In this document: in pieces, positions 1 through 12,560 of the stretch
Numbering within the stretch: position 1 is the stretch's first letter
Layout of the letters: the number at the start of each line of letters is the position of its first letter
DNA from: Saccoglossus kowalevskii
Lineage: Eukaryota > Hemichordata > Enteropneusta > Harrimaniidae
Length of the DNA stretch: 32,193 nt
Direction of reading: 5' to 3'
Assembly: GCF_000003605.2 (NCBI RefSeq)
Contig: NW_003114359.1
Coordinates: forward strand, 1-32,193
The notes under the pieces: generated by a model
The model's database searches: none
What the model was told of the DNA's origin: nothing
The model's input: only the letters and a program-made list of their open reading frames with translations
Made by a program: the position numbers and the translations under genes

Positions 1-59
1 GGGGATAAACAAACGAAATATTAAAACCCTAGACAATACAATATTAATCAACACTTCAT

Positions 60-750
60 AGAATTGAACGCCGGGAATCATATGTAATAAAGTAGTACTA
101 TAACACTGGCAGATAAACACACGAAATATTAAAACCCTAGACAATACAATATTAATCAACACTTCATAGAATTGAACGCCGGGAATCCTATGTTATAAAG
201 TAGTACTATAACACTGGCAGATAAACACACGAAATATTAAAACCCTAGACAATACAATATTAATCAACACTTCATAGAATTGAACGCCGAGAATCCTATG
301 TAATACACTATTACTATAACACTGGCAGATAAACAAACGAAATATTAAAACCCTAGACAATACAATATTAATCAACACTTCGTAGAATTGAACGCCGGGA
401 ATCCTATGTAATAAAGTAGTACTATAATACTGGCAGATAAACAAACGAAATATTAAAACCCTAGACAATACAATATTAATCAACACTTCCATAGAATTGA
501 ACGCCGACAATCCTATGTAATACAGTAGTACTATAACACTGGCAGATAAACAAACGAAATATTAAAACCCTAGACAATACAATATTAATCAACACTTCAT
601 AGAATTGAACGCCGAGAATCCTATGTAATACACTATTACTATAACACTGGGCAGATAAACAAACGAAATATTAAACCCTAGACAATACAATATTAATCAC
701 ACTTCATAGATTGAACGCCGGGGAATCCTACGTAATACAGTAGTACTATA
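60..750. repeat. About 690-bp block related to 21358-22048
   Basis: At an offset of 21298 bp both stretches show AAACACACG monomers, TAATACACTATTAC (301 and 21599), CTTCGTAG (378 and 21676 regions), the extra C in CACTTCCATAG (489 and 21787), GCCGACAATCC, a second TACACTATTAC monomer and CCTACGTAAT (728 and about 22027). The copy at 60-750 has added single-base indels between about 640 and 750, so some divergence may be sequencing noise. Confidence 0.8.
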
Positions 751-1194
751 CACTGGCAGATAAACAAACGAAATATTGAAACCCCAGACAATACAATATT
801 CATCAACACTTCATAGAATTGTACGCCGAGAATCCTATGTAATAAAGTAGTATTATTACACTGGCAGATAAACAAACGAAATATTAAAACCCTAGACAAT
901 ACAATATTAATCAACACTTCATAGAATTGAACGCCGGGAATCCTATGTAATAAAGTAGTACTATAACACTGGCAGATAAACAAACGAAATATAAAAACCC
1001 TAGACAATACAATATTAATCAACACTTCATAGAATTGAACGCCGGGAATCCTATGTAATAAAGTAGTACTATAACACTGGCAGATAAACAAACGAAATAT
1101 AAAAACCCTAGACAATACAATATTAATCAACACTTCATAGAATTGAACGCCGGGAATCCTATGTAATAAAGTAGTACTATAACACTGGCAGATA

Positions 1195-2490
1195 AACAAA
1201 CGAAATATTAAAACCCTAGACAATACAATATTAATCAACACTTCATAGAATTGAACGCCGAGAATCCTATGAAATAAAGTAGTACTATAACACTGGCAGA
1301 TAAACAAACGAAATATTAAAACCCTAGACAATACAATATTAATCAACACTTCATAGAATTGAACGCCGAGAATCCTATGTAATAAAGTTGTACTATAACA
1401 CTGGCAGATAAATAAACGAAATATTAATACCCTAGACAATACAATATTAATCACCACTTCATAGAATTGAACGCCGAGAATCCTATGTAATACAGTAGTA
1501 CTATAACACTGGCAGATAAACAAACGAAATATTAAAACCCTAGACAATACAATATTAATCACCACTTTATAGAATTGAACGCCGGGAATCCTATGTAATA
1601 AAGTAGTACTATAACACTGGCAGATAAACAAACGAAATATTAAAACCCTAGACAATACAATATTAATCAACACTTCATAGAATTGAACGCCGGGAATCCT
1701 ATGTAATAAAGTAGTACTATAACACTGGCAGATAAACAAACGAAATATTAAAACCCTAGACAATACAATATTAATCAACACTTCATAGAATTGAACGCCG
1801 AGAATCCTATGTAATACAGTAGTACTATAACACTGGCAGATAAACAAACGAAATATTAAAACCCTAGTCAATACAATATTAATCAACACTTCATAGAATT
1901 GAACGCCGAGAATCCTATGAAATAAAGTAGTACTATAACACTGGCAGATAAACAAACGAAATATTAAAACCCTAGACAATACAATATTAATCATCACTTC
2001 ATAGAATTGAAAGCCGAGAATCCTATGTAATAAAGTTGTACTATAACACTGGCAGATAAATAAACGAAATATTAATACCCTAGACAATACAATATTAATC
2101 ACCACTTCATAGAATTGAACGCCGAGAATCCTATGTAATACAGTAGTACTATAACACTGGCAGATAAACAAACGAAATATTAAAACCCTAGACAATACAA
2201 TATTAATCACCACTTTATAGAATTGAACGCCGGGAATCCTATGTAATAAAGTAGTACTATAACACTGGCAGATAAACAAACGAAATATTAAAACCCTAGA
2301 CAATACAATATTAATCAACACTTCATAGAATTGAACGCCGGGAATCCTATGTAATAAAGTAGTACTATAACACTGGCAGATAAACAAACGAAATATTAAA
2401 ACCCTAGACAATACAATATTAATCAACACTTCATAGAATTGAACGCCGAGAATCCTATGTAATACAGTAGTACTATAACACTGGCAGATA
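1195..2490. repeat. 648-bp (6-monomer) higher-order unit, two tandem copies
   Basis: Six consecutive monomer types recur in the same order twice, with an offset of exactly 648 bp. Marker pairs include CCTATGAAAT at 1266 and 1914, the TTAATACCC monomer near 1430 and 2080, the CACCACTTTATAG monomer near 1562 and 2210, and the GAG/ACAG monomer at 1801 and 2449. Scattered single-base differences separate the copies (for example CTAGTCAAT near 1867 and GAAAGCC near 2008). The same six-type order, or parts of it, reappears near 7820-8200 and 11780-12400. The exact ends of the unit are arbitrary by a few tens of bases. Confidence 0.85.
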
Positions 2491-3346
2491 AACAAACGAA
2501 ATGTTAAACCCTAGACAATACAATATTAATCACCACTTCAGAGAATTGAACGCCGAGAATCCTATGTAATACAGTAGTACTATAATACTGGCAGATAAAC
2601 AAACGAAATATTAAAACCCTAGAAAATACAATATTAATCAACACTCCATAGAATTGAACGCCGAGAATCCTATGTAATACAGTAGTACTATAACACTGGC
2701 AGATAAACAAACGAAATATTAAAACCCTAGACAATACAATATTAATCAACACTTCATAGAATTGAACGCCGGGAATCCTGTGTAATAAAGTAGTACTATA
2801 ACACTGGCAGATAAACAAACGAAATATTAAAACCCTAGACAATACAATATTAATCAACACTTCATAGAATTGAACGCCGAGAATCCTATGTAATAAAGTA
2901 GTACTATAACACTGGGAGATAAACAAACGAAACATTAATACCCTAGACAATACAATATTAATCAACACTTCATAGAATTGAACGCCGGGAATTCTATATA
3001 ATACAGTAGTACTATAACACTGGCAGATAAACAAACGAAATATTAAAACCCTGGACAATACAATATTAATCAACACTTCATAGAATTGAACGCCGAGAAT
3101 CCTATGTAATACAGTATTACTATAACACTGGCAGATAAACAAACGAAATATTAAAACCCTAGACAATACAATATTAATCAACACTTCATAGAATTGAACG
3201 CCGAGAATCCTATGTAATACAGTAGTACTATAACACTGGCAGATAAACAAACGAAATATTAAAACCCTAGACAATACAATATTAATCACCACTTCATAGA
3301 ATTGAACGCCAAGAATCCTATGTAATACAGTAATACTATAACACTG

Positions 3347-3454
3347 TCAGATAAACAAACGAAATATTAAAACCCTAGACAATACAATATTAATCAACAC
3401 TTCATAGAATTGAACGCCGAGAATCCTATGTAATACAGTAGTACACTGGCAGAT
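3347..3454. repeat. Short (102-bp) variant monomer
   Basis: The usual GTAGTACTATAACACTGG is shortened to GTAGTACACTGG at 3438-3449, a 6-bp deletion of TATAAC or equivalent, and is followed by AGATGAACACACG. The same linked pair of changes is found at 11316-11340. Boundaries given here are one monomer around the deletion. Confidence 0.85.
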
Positions 3455-4669
3455 GAACACACGAAATATTAAAACCCTAGACAATACAATATTAATCAAC
3501 ACTTCATAGAATTGAACGCCGAGAATCCTATATAATACAGTAGTACTATAACACTGGCAGATAAACAAACGAAATATTAAAACCCTAGACAATACAATAT
3601 TAATCAACACTTCATAGAATTGAACGCCGGGAATCCTATGTAATAATGTAGTATTATATTACTGGCAGATAAACAAACGAAATATTAAAACCCTAGACAA
3701 TACAATATTAATCAACACTTCATAGAATTGAACGCCGGGAATCATATGTAATAAAGTAGTACTATAACACTGGCAGATAAACAAACGAAATATTAAAACT
3801 CTAGACAATACAATATTAATCAACACTTCATAGAATTGAACGCCGAGAATCCAATGTAATACAGTAATACTATAACACTGGCAGATAAACAAACGAAATA
3901 TTAAAACCCTAGACAATACAATATTAATCAACACTTCATAGAATTGAACGCCGGGAATCTTATGTAATAAAGTAGTACTATAACACTGGCAGATAAACAA
4001 ACGAAATATTAAAACCCTAGACAATACAATATTAATCAACACTTCATAGAATTGAACGCCGGGAATCTTATGTAATAAAGTAGTACTATAACACTGGCAG
4101 ATAAACAAACGAAATATTACAACCCTAGACAATACAATATTAATCAACACTTCATAGAATTGAACGCCGAGAATCCTATGTAATACAGTAGTACTATAAC
4201 ACTGGCAGATAAACAAACGAAATATTAAAACCCTAGACAATACAATATTAATCAACACTTCATAGAATTGAACGCCGGGAATCCTATGTATTACAGTAGT
4301 ACTATAACACTGGCTGATAAACAAACGAAATATTAAAACCCTAGACAATACAATATTAATCAACACTTCATGGAATTGAACGCCGGGAATCCTATGTAAT
4401 ACAGTAGTACTATAACACTGGCAGATAAACAAACGAAATATAAAAACCCTAGACAATACAATATTAATCACCACTTCAGAGAATTGAACGCCGAGAATCC
4501 TATGTAATACAGTAGTACTATAACACTGGCAGATAAACAAACGAAATATAAAAACCCTAGACAATACAATATTAATCACCACTTCAGAGAATTGAACGCC
4601 GAGAATCCTATGTATACAGTAGTACTATAAAACTGGCAGATAAACAAACGAAATATTAAAACCCTAGAC

Positions 4670-5230
4670 AATACAATATTAATCAACACTTCATAGAATT
4701 GAACGCCGAGAATCCTATGTAATACTGTAGTACTATAACACTGGCAGATAAACAAACGAAATATTAAAACCCTAGACAATACAATATTAATCAACACTTC
4801 ATAGAATTGAACGCCGGGAATCCTATATAATACAGTAGTACTATAACACTGGCAGATAAACAAACGAAATATTAAAACCCTGGACAATACAATATTAATC
4901 AACACTTCATAGAATTGAACGCCGAGAATCCTATGTAATACAGTATTACAATAACACTGGCAGATAAACAAACGAAATATTAAAACCCTAGACAATACAA
5001 TATTAATCACCACTTCATAGAATTGAACGCCGAGAATCCTATGTAATACAGTAGTACTATAACTCTGGCAGATAAACAAACGAAATATTAAAACTCTAGA
5101 CAATACAATATTAATCAACACTTTATAGAATTGAACGCCGAGAATCCTAAGTAATACAGTAGTACTATAACACTGGCAGATAAACAAACGAAATATTAAA
5201 ACCCTAGACAATACAATATTAATCAACACT
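4670..5230. repeat. About 560-bp block also present at 10287-10847
   Basis: At an offset of 5617 bp the two stretches share AATACTGTAG (4721 and 10338), CCTATATAATACAG, CCCTGGAC, CAGTATTACAATAAC, AACTCTGG, CACTTTATAG and CCTAAGTAATAC (5146 and 10763). Differences seen: TTCATAG against TTCATAA near 4816, and CCCTAG against CTCTAG near 4987. Confidence 0.85.
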
Positions 5231-5355
5231 TTATAGAATTGAACGCCGAGAATCCTATGTAATACAGTATTACTATAACACTGGCAGATAAACAAACGAA
5301 ATATTAAAACCCTAGACAATACAATATTAATCAACACTTCATAGAATTGAACGCC

Positions 5356-5705
5356 GAGAATCCTATGTAATACAGTAGTACTATAACACTGGCAGATAAA
5401 CAAACGGAATATTAAAACCCTAGACAATACAATATTAATCAACACTTCATAGAATAGAACGCCGAAAATCATATGTAATACAGTATTACTATAACACTGG
5501 CAGATAAACAAACGAAACATTAAAACCATTGACAATACAATATTAATCAACACTTCATAGAATTGAACGCCGAGAATCATATGTAATACAGTAGTACTAT
5601 AACACTGGCAGATAAACAAACGAAATATTAAAACTCTAGACAATACAATATTAATCAACACTTCATAGAATTGAACGCCGGGAATCCTATGTAATAAAGT
5701 AGTTC
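5356..5705. repeat. About 350-bp block also present at 16351-16700
   Basis: At an offset of 10995 bp both carry CAAACGGAAT (5401 and 16396), AATAGAACGCCGAAAATC, GAAACATTAAAACCATTG, GAATCATATG and CTCTAGAC in the same order. These are rare variants elsewhere. Ends are approximate. Confidence 0.85.
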
Positions 5706-6659
5706 TATAACACTGGCAGATAAACAAACGAAATATTAAAACCCTAGACAATACAATATTAATCAACACTTCATAGAATTGAACGCCGGGAATCATATGT
5801 AATAAAGTAGTACTATAACACTGGCAGATAAACAAACGAAATATTAAAACCCTAGACAATACAATATTAATCAACACTTCATAGAATTGAACGCCGGGAA
5901 TCCTATGTAATAAAGTAGTACTATAACACTGGCAGATAAACAAACGAAATATTAAAACCCTAGACAATACAATATTAATCAACACTTCATAGAATTGAAC
6001 GCCGAGAATCTTATGTAATAAAGTAGTACTATAACACTGGCAGATAAACAAACGAAACATTAAAACCCTAGACAATACAATATTAATCAACACTTCATAG
6101 AATTGAACGCCGAGAATCCTATGTAATACAGTAGTACTATAACACTGGCAGATAAACAAACGAAATATTAAAACCCTAGACAATACAATATTAATCAACA
6201 CTTCATAGAATTGAACGCCGACAATCCTATGTAATACAGTAGTACTATAACACTGGCAGATAAACAAACGAAATATTAAAACCCTAGACAATACAATATT
6301 AATCAACACTTCATAGAATTGAACGCCGGGAATCCTATGCAATAAAGTAGTACTATAACACTGGCAGATAAACAAACGAAATATTAAAACCCTAGACAAT
6401 ACAATATTAATCAACACTTCATAGAATTGAACGCCGAGAATCCTATGTAATACAGTAGTACTATAACACTGGCAGATAAACAAACGAAATATTAAAACCC
6501 TAGACAATACAATATTAATCAACACTTCATAGAATTGAACGCCGAGAATCCTATGTAATACAGTATTAATATAACACTGGCAGATAAACAAACGAAATAT
6601 TAAAACCCTAGACAATAAAATATTAATCAACACTTCATAGAATTGAACGCCAGGAATCT

Positions 6660-7300
6660 TATGTAATAAAGTAGTACTATAACACTGGCAGATAAACAAA
6701 CGAAATATTAAAACCCTAGACAATACAATATTAATCAACACTTCATAGAATTGAACGCCGAGAATCCTATGTAATAAAGTAGTACTATAACACTGGCAGA
6801 TAAACACACGAAATATTAAAACCCTAGACAATACAATATTAATCAACACTTCATAGAATTGAACGCCGAGAATCCTATGTAATACACTATTACTATAACA
6901 CTGGCAGATAAACAAACGAAACAATGAAACCCTAGACAATACAATATTCATCAACACTTCATAGAATTGAACGCCGAGAATCCTATGTAATAAAGTAGTA
7001 TTATAACACTGGCAGATAAACAAACGAAATATTAAAACCCTAGACAATACAATATTAATCAACACTTCATAGAATTGAACGCCGGGAATCCTATGTAATA
7101 CAGTAGTACTATAACACTGGCAGATAAACAAACGAAATATTGAAACCCTAGACAATACAATATTCATCAACACTTCATAAAATTGAACGCCGAGAATCAT
7201 ATGTAATAAAGTAGTATTATAACACTGGAAGATAAACAAACGAAATATTAAAACCCTAGACAATACAATATTAATCAACACTTCATAGAATTGAACGCCG
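6660..7300. repeat. 641-bp satellite block also present at 31417-32057
   Basis: Reading both stretches base by base I find no difference over 641 bp at an offset of 24757 bp. They share rare markers: AAACACACG (6802), the TACACTATTAC monomer, GAAACAATGAAAC (6918), two ATATTCATC monomers with GTAGTATTAT, TTCATAAAATTG (7174) and CACTGGAAGAT (7223). Mismatches begin at 6659 and 7301. Neighbouring monomers in the same array differ at several sites each, so this identity marks a recent copy event or an assembly duplication. Confidence 0.9.
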
Positions 7301-8369
7301 GGAATCCTATGTAATACAGTAGTACTATAACACTGGCAGGTAAACAAACGAAATACTAAAACCCTAGACAATACAATATTAATCACACTTCATAGAATTG
7401 AACGCAGAGAATCCTATGTAATACAGTAGTACTATAACACTGGCAGATAAACAAACGAAATATTAAAACCCTAGACAATACAATATTAATCAACACTTCA
7501 TAGAATTGAACGCCGAGAATCCTATGTAATAAAGTAGTATTATAACACTGGCAGATAAACAAACGAAATATTAAAACCCTAGACAATACAATATCAATCA
7601 ACACTTCATAGAATTGAACGCCGGGAATCCTATGTAACAAAGTTGTACTATAACACTGGCAGATAAACAAACGAAATATTAAAACCCTAGACAATACAAT
7701 ATTAATCAACACTTCATAGAATTGAACGCCGAGAATCCTATGTAATACAGTAGTACTATAACACTGGCAGATAAACAAACGAAATACTAAAACCCTAGAC
7801 AATACAATATTAATCACCACTTCATAGAATTGAACGCCGAGAATCCTATGTAATAAAGTAGTACTATAACACTGGCAGATAAACAAACGAAATATTAAAA
7901 CCCTAGACAATACAATATTAATCAGCACTTCATAGAATTGAACGCCGAGAATCCTATGAAATAAAGTAGTACTATAACACTGGCAGATAAACAAACGAAA
8001 TATTAAAACCCTAGACAATACAATATTAATCAACACTTCATAGAATTGAACGCCGAGAATCCTATGTAATAAAGTTGTACTATAACACTGGCAGATAAAC
8101 AAACGAAATATTAATACCCTAGACAATACAATATTAATCACCACTTCATAGAATTGAACGCCGAGAATCCTATGTAATACAGTAGTACTATAACTCTGGC
8201 AGATAAACAAACGAAATATTAAAACTCTAGACAATACAATATTAATCAACACTTTATAGAATTGAACGCCGAGAATCCTATGTAATACAGTAGTACTATA
8301 ACACTGGCAGATAAACAAACGAAATATTAAAACCCTAGACAATACAATATTAATCAACACTTCCTAGAA

Positions 8370-9070
8370 TTGAACGCCGAGAATCCTATGTAATACAGTA
8401 GTACTATAACACTGGCAGATAAACAAACGAAATATTAAAACTCTAGACAATACAATATTAATCAACACTTCATAGAATTGAACGCCGAGAATCATATGTA
8501 ATGCAGTAGTACTATAACACTGGCAGATAAACAAACGAAATATTAAAACCCTAGACAATACAATATTAATCAACACTTCATAGAATTGAACGCCGAGAAT
8601 CCTATGTAATACAGTAGTACTATAACACTGGCAGATAAACAAACGAAATATTAAAACTCTAGACAATACAATATTAATCAACACTTCATAGAATTGAACG
8701 CCGAGAATCCTATGTAATACAGTAGTACTATAACACTGGCAGATAAACAAACGAAATATTAAAACTCTAGACAATACAATTTTTAATCAACACTTCATAG
8801 AATTGAACGCCGGGAATCCTGTGTAATAAAGTAGGACTATAACACTGGCAGATAAACAAACGAAATATTAAAACCCTAGACAATACAATATTAATCAACA
8901 CTTCATAGAATTGAACGCCGGGAATCCTATATAATACAGTAGTACTATAACACTGGCAGATAAACAAACGAAATATTAAAACCCTGGACAATACAATATT
9001 AATCAACACTTCATAGAATTGAATGCCGAGAATCCTATATAATACAGTCGAACAATAACACTGGCAGATA
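8370..9070. repeat. About 700-bp block also present at 15369-16069
   Basis: Both copies show the same series: GAATCATATG monomer, alternating CCCTAG and CTCTAG monomers, the rare ACAATTTTTAATC junction (8777 and 15776 regions, one base longer than standard), CCTATATAATACAG, GAATGCCG and TACAGTCG. Offset is 6999 bp. They differ at a handful of sites, for example ATGCAG near 8492, CCTGTG near 8819, GGACTAT near 8834, CCTGGAC against CCTTGAC near 8985, and CGAACA against CGTACT near 9049. Confidence 0.85.
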
Positions 9071-10286
9071 AACAAACGAAATATTAAAACCCTAGACAAT
9101 ACAATATTAATCAACACTTCATAGAATTGAACGCCGGGAATACTATGTAATAAAGTAGTACTATAACACTGGCAGATAAACAAACGAAATATTAAAACCC
9201 TAGACAATACAATATTAATCAACACTTCATAGAATTGAACGCCGAGAATCCTATATAATACAGTAGTACTATAACACTGGCAGATAAACAAACGAAATAT
9301 TAAAACTCTAGACAATACAATATTAATCAACACTTCATAGAATTGAACGCCGAGAATCCTATGTAATACAGTATTACTATAACACTGGCAGATAAACAAA
9401 CGAAATATTAAAACCCTAGACAATACAATATTAATCAACACTTCATAGAATTGAATGCCGAGAATCCTATGTAATACAGTATTACTATAACACTGGCAGA
9501 TAAAACAAACGAAACATTAAAACCCTAGACAATACAATATTAATCAACACTTCATAGAATTGAACGCCGAGAATCCTATGTAATACAGTAGTACTATAAC
9601 ACTGGCAGATAAACAAACGAAATATTAAAACCCTAGACAATACAATATTAATCAACACTTCATAGAATTGAACGCCGGGAATCCTATGTAATAAAGTAGT
9701 ACTATAACACTGGCAGATAAACAAACGAAATATTAAAACCCTAGACAATACAATATTAATCAACACTTCATAGAATTGAACGCCGAGAATCCTATGTAAT
9801 ACAGTAGTACTATAACACTGGCAGATAAACAAACGAAATATTAAAACTCTAGACAATACAATATTAATCAACACTTTATAGAATTGAACGCCGAGAATCC
9901 TATGTAATACAGTAGTACTATAACACTGGCAGATAAACAAACGAAATATTAAAACCCTAGACAATACAATATTAATCAACACTTCATAGAATTGAACGCC
10001 GAGAATCCTATGTAATACAGTAGTACTATAACACTGGCAGATAAACAAACGAAATATTAAAACCCTAGACAATACAATATTAATCAACACTTCATAGAAT
10101 TGAACGCCGGGAATCCTATGTAATAAAGTAGTACTATAACACTGGCAGATAAACAAATGAAATATTAAAACCCTAGACAATACAATATTAATCACCACTT
10201 CATAGAATTGAACGCCAAGAATCCTATGTAATACAGTAGTACTATAACACTGGCAGATAAACAAACGAAATATTAAAACTCTAGAC

Positions 10287-10847
10287 AATACAATATTAAT
10301 CAACACTTCATAGAATTGAACGCCGAGAATCCTATGTAATACTGTAGTACTATAACACTGGCAGATAAACAAACGAAATATTAAAACCCTAGACAATACA
10401 ATATTAATCAACACTTCATAAAATTGAACGCCGGGAATCCTATATAATACAGTAGTACTATAACACTGGCAGATAAACAAACGAAATATTAAAACCCTGG
10501 ACAATACAATATTAATCAACACTTCATAGAATTGAACGCCGAGAATCCTATGTAATACAGTATTACAATAACACTGGCAGATAAACAAACGAAATATTAA
10601 AACTCTAGACAATACAATATTAATCACCACTTCATAGAATTGAACGCCGAGAATCCTATGTAATACAGTAGTACTATAACTCTGGCAGATAAACAAACGA
10701 AATATTAAAACTCTAGACAATACAATATTAATCAACACTTTATAGAATTGAACGCCGAGAATCCTAAGTAATACAGTAGTACTATAACACTGGCAGATAA
10801 ACAAACGAAATATTAAAACCCTAGACAATACAATATTAATCAACACT
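10287..10847. repeat. Second copy of the 560-bp block
   Basis: Partner of 4670-5230, with the same chain of seven rare markers in the same order. Part of the chain (CCTATATAATACAG, then CCCTGGAC, then CAGTATTACAATAAC) also occurs at 30443-30573. Confidence 0.85.
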
Positions 10848-11224
10848 TCATAGAATTGAACGCCGAGAATCCTATGTAATACAGTAGTACTATAACACTG
10901 GCAGATAAACAAACGAAATATTAAAACTCTAGACAATACAATATTAATCAACACTTCATAGAATTGAACGCAGAGAATCATATGTAATACAGTAGTACTA
11001 TAACACTGGCAGATAAACAAACGAAATATTAAAACCCTAGACAATACAATATTAATCAACACTTCATAGAATTGAACGTCGAGAATCCTATGTAATACAG
11101 TAGTACTATAACACTGGCAGATAAACAAACGAAATATTAAAACCCTGGACAATACAATATTAATCAACACTTCATAGAATTGAACGCCGAAAATCCTATG
11201 TAATACAGTATTACAATAACACTG

Positions 11225-11340
11225 GCAGATAAACAAACGAAATATTAAAACCCTAGACAATACAATATTAATCAACACTTCATAGAATTGAACGCCGAGA
11301 ATCCTATGTAATACAGTAGTACACTGGCAGATGAACACAC
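11225..11340. repeat. Second short (102-bp) variant monomer
   Basis: GTAGTACACTGGCAGATGAACACACG occurs here in two adjoining parts exactly as near 3440, with both the 6-bp deletion and the two linked substitutions. The monomers to either side differ from those at 3440, so only about one monomer was copied. Boundaries are approximate. Confidence 0.85.
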
Positions 11341-12394
11341 GAAATATTAAAACCCTAGACAATACAATATTAATCACCACTTCATAGAATTGAACGCCCA
11401 GAATCCTATGTAATACAGTAATACTATAACACTGGCAGATAAACAAACGAAATATTAAAACCCTAGACAATACAATATTAATCACCACTTCATAGAATTG
11501 AACGCCGAGAATCCTATGTAATACAGTAGTACCATAACACTGGCAAATAAACAACCGAAATATTAAAACCCTAGACAATACAATATTAATCAAAACTTCA
11601 AAGAATTGAACGCCAAGAATCCTATGAAATACAATATTACTATAACACTGGCAGATAAACAAACGAAATATTAAAACCCTAGACAATACAATATTAATCA
11701 CCACTTCATAGAATTGAACGCCGAGAATCCTATGTAATACAGTAGTACTATAACACTGGCAGATAAACAAACGAAATATTAAAACCCTAGACAATACAAT
11801 ATTAATCACCACTTTATAGAATTGAACGCCGGGAATCCTATGTAACAAAGTTGTACTATAACACTGGCAGATAAACAAACGAAATATTAAAACCCTAGAC
11901 AATACAATATTAATCAACACTTCATAGAATTGAACGCCGAGAATCCTATGTAATAAAGTAGTACTATAACACTGGCAGATAAACAAACGAAATATTAAAA
12001 CCCTAGACAATACAATATTAATCAGCACTTCATAGAATTGAACGCCGAGAATCCTATGAAATAAAGTAGTACTATAACACTGGCAGATAAACAAACGAAA
12101 TATTAAAACCCTAGACAATACAATATTAATCAACACTTCATAGAATTGAACGCCGAGAATCCTATGTAATAAAGTTGTACTATAACACTGGCAGATAAAT
12201 AAACGAAATATTAATACCCTAGACAATACAATATTAATCACCACTTCATAGAATTGAACGCCGAGAATCCTATGTAATACAGTAGTACTATAACACTGGC
12301 AGATAAACAAACGAAATATTAAAAACCTAGACAATACAATATTAATCACCACTTTATAGAATTGAACGCCGGGAATCCTATGTAATAAAGTAGT

Positions 12395-12560
12395 ACTATA
12401 CACTGGCAGATAAATAACGAATATTAAAACCCTAGACATACATATATCACACTTCATAGATGACGCCGAGAGCTATGTAATAAAGTAGTACTATAACACT
12501 GGCAGATAAACAACGAAATATTAAAACCCTAGACAATACAATATAATCACACTTCATGGA
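12395..12560. other. Cluster of single-base deletions in the satellite
   Basis: Compared with the consensus, about a dozen single bases are missing within roughly 160 bp: ATACACTGG, AAATAACG, GACATACATATATCAC, CATAGATGACGCC, GAGAGCTATG, then AAACAACG and ATATAATCACAC. Normal monomers nearby carry few or no indels. This density suggests poor consensus quality or a stitched join more than natural decay. Confidence 0.7.
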
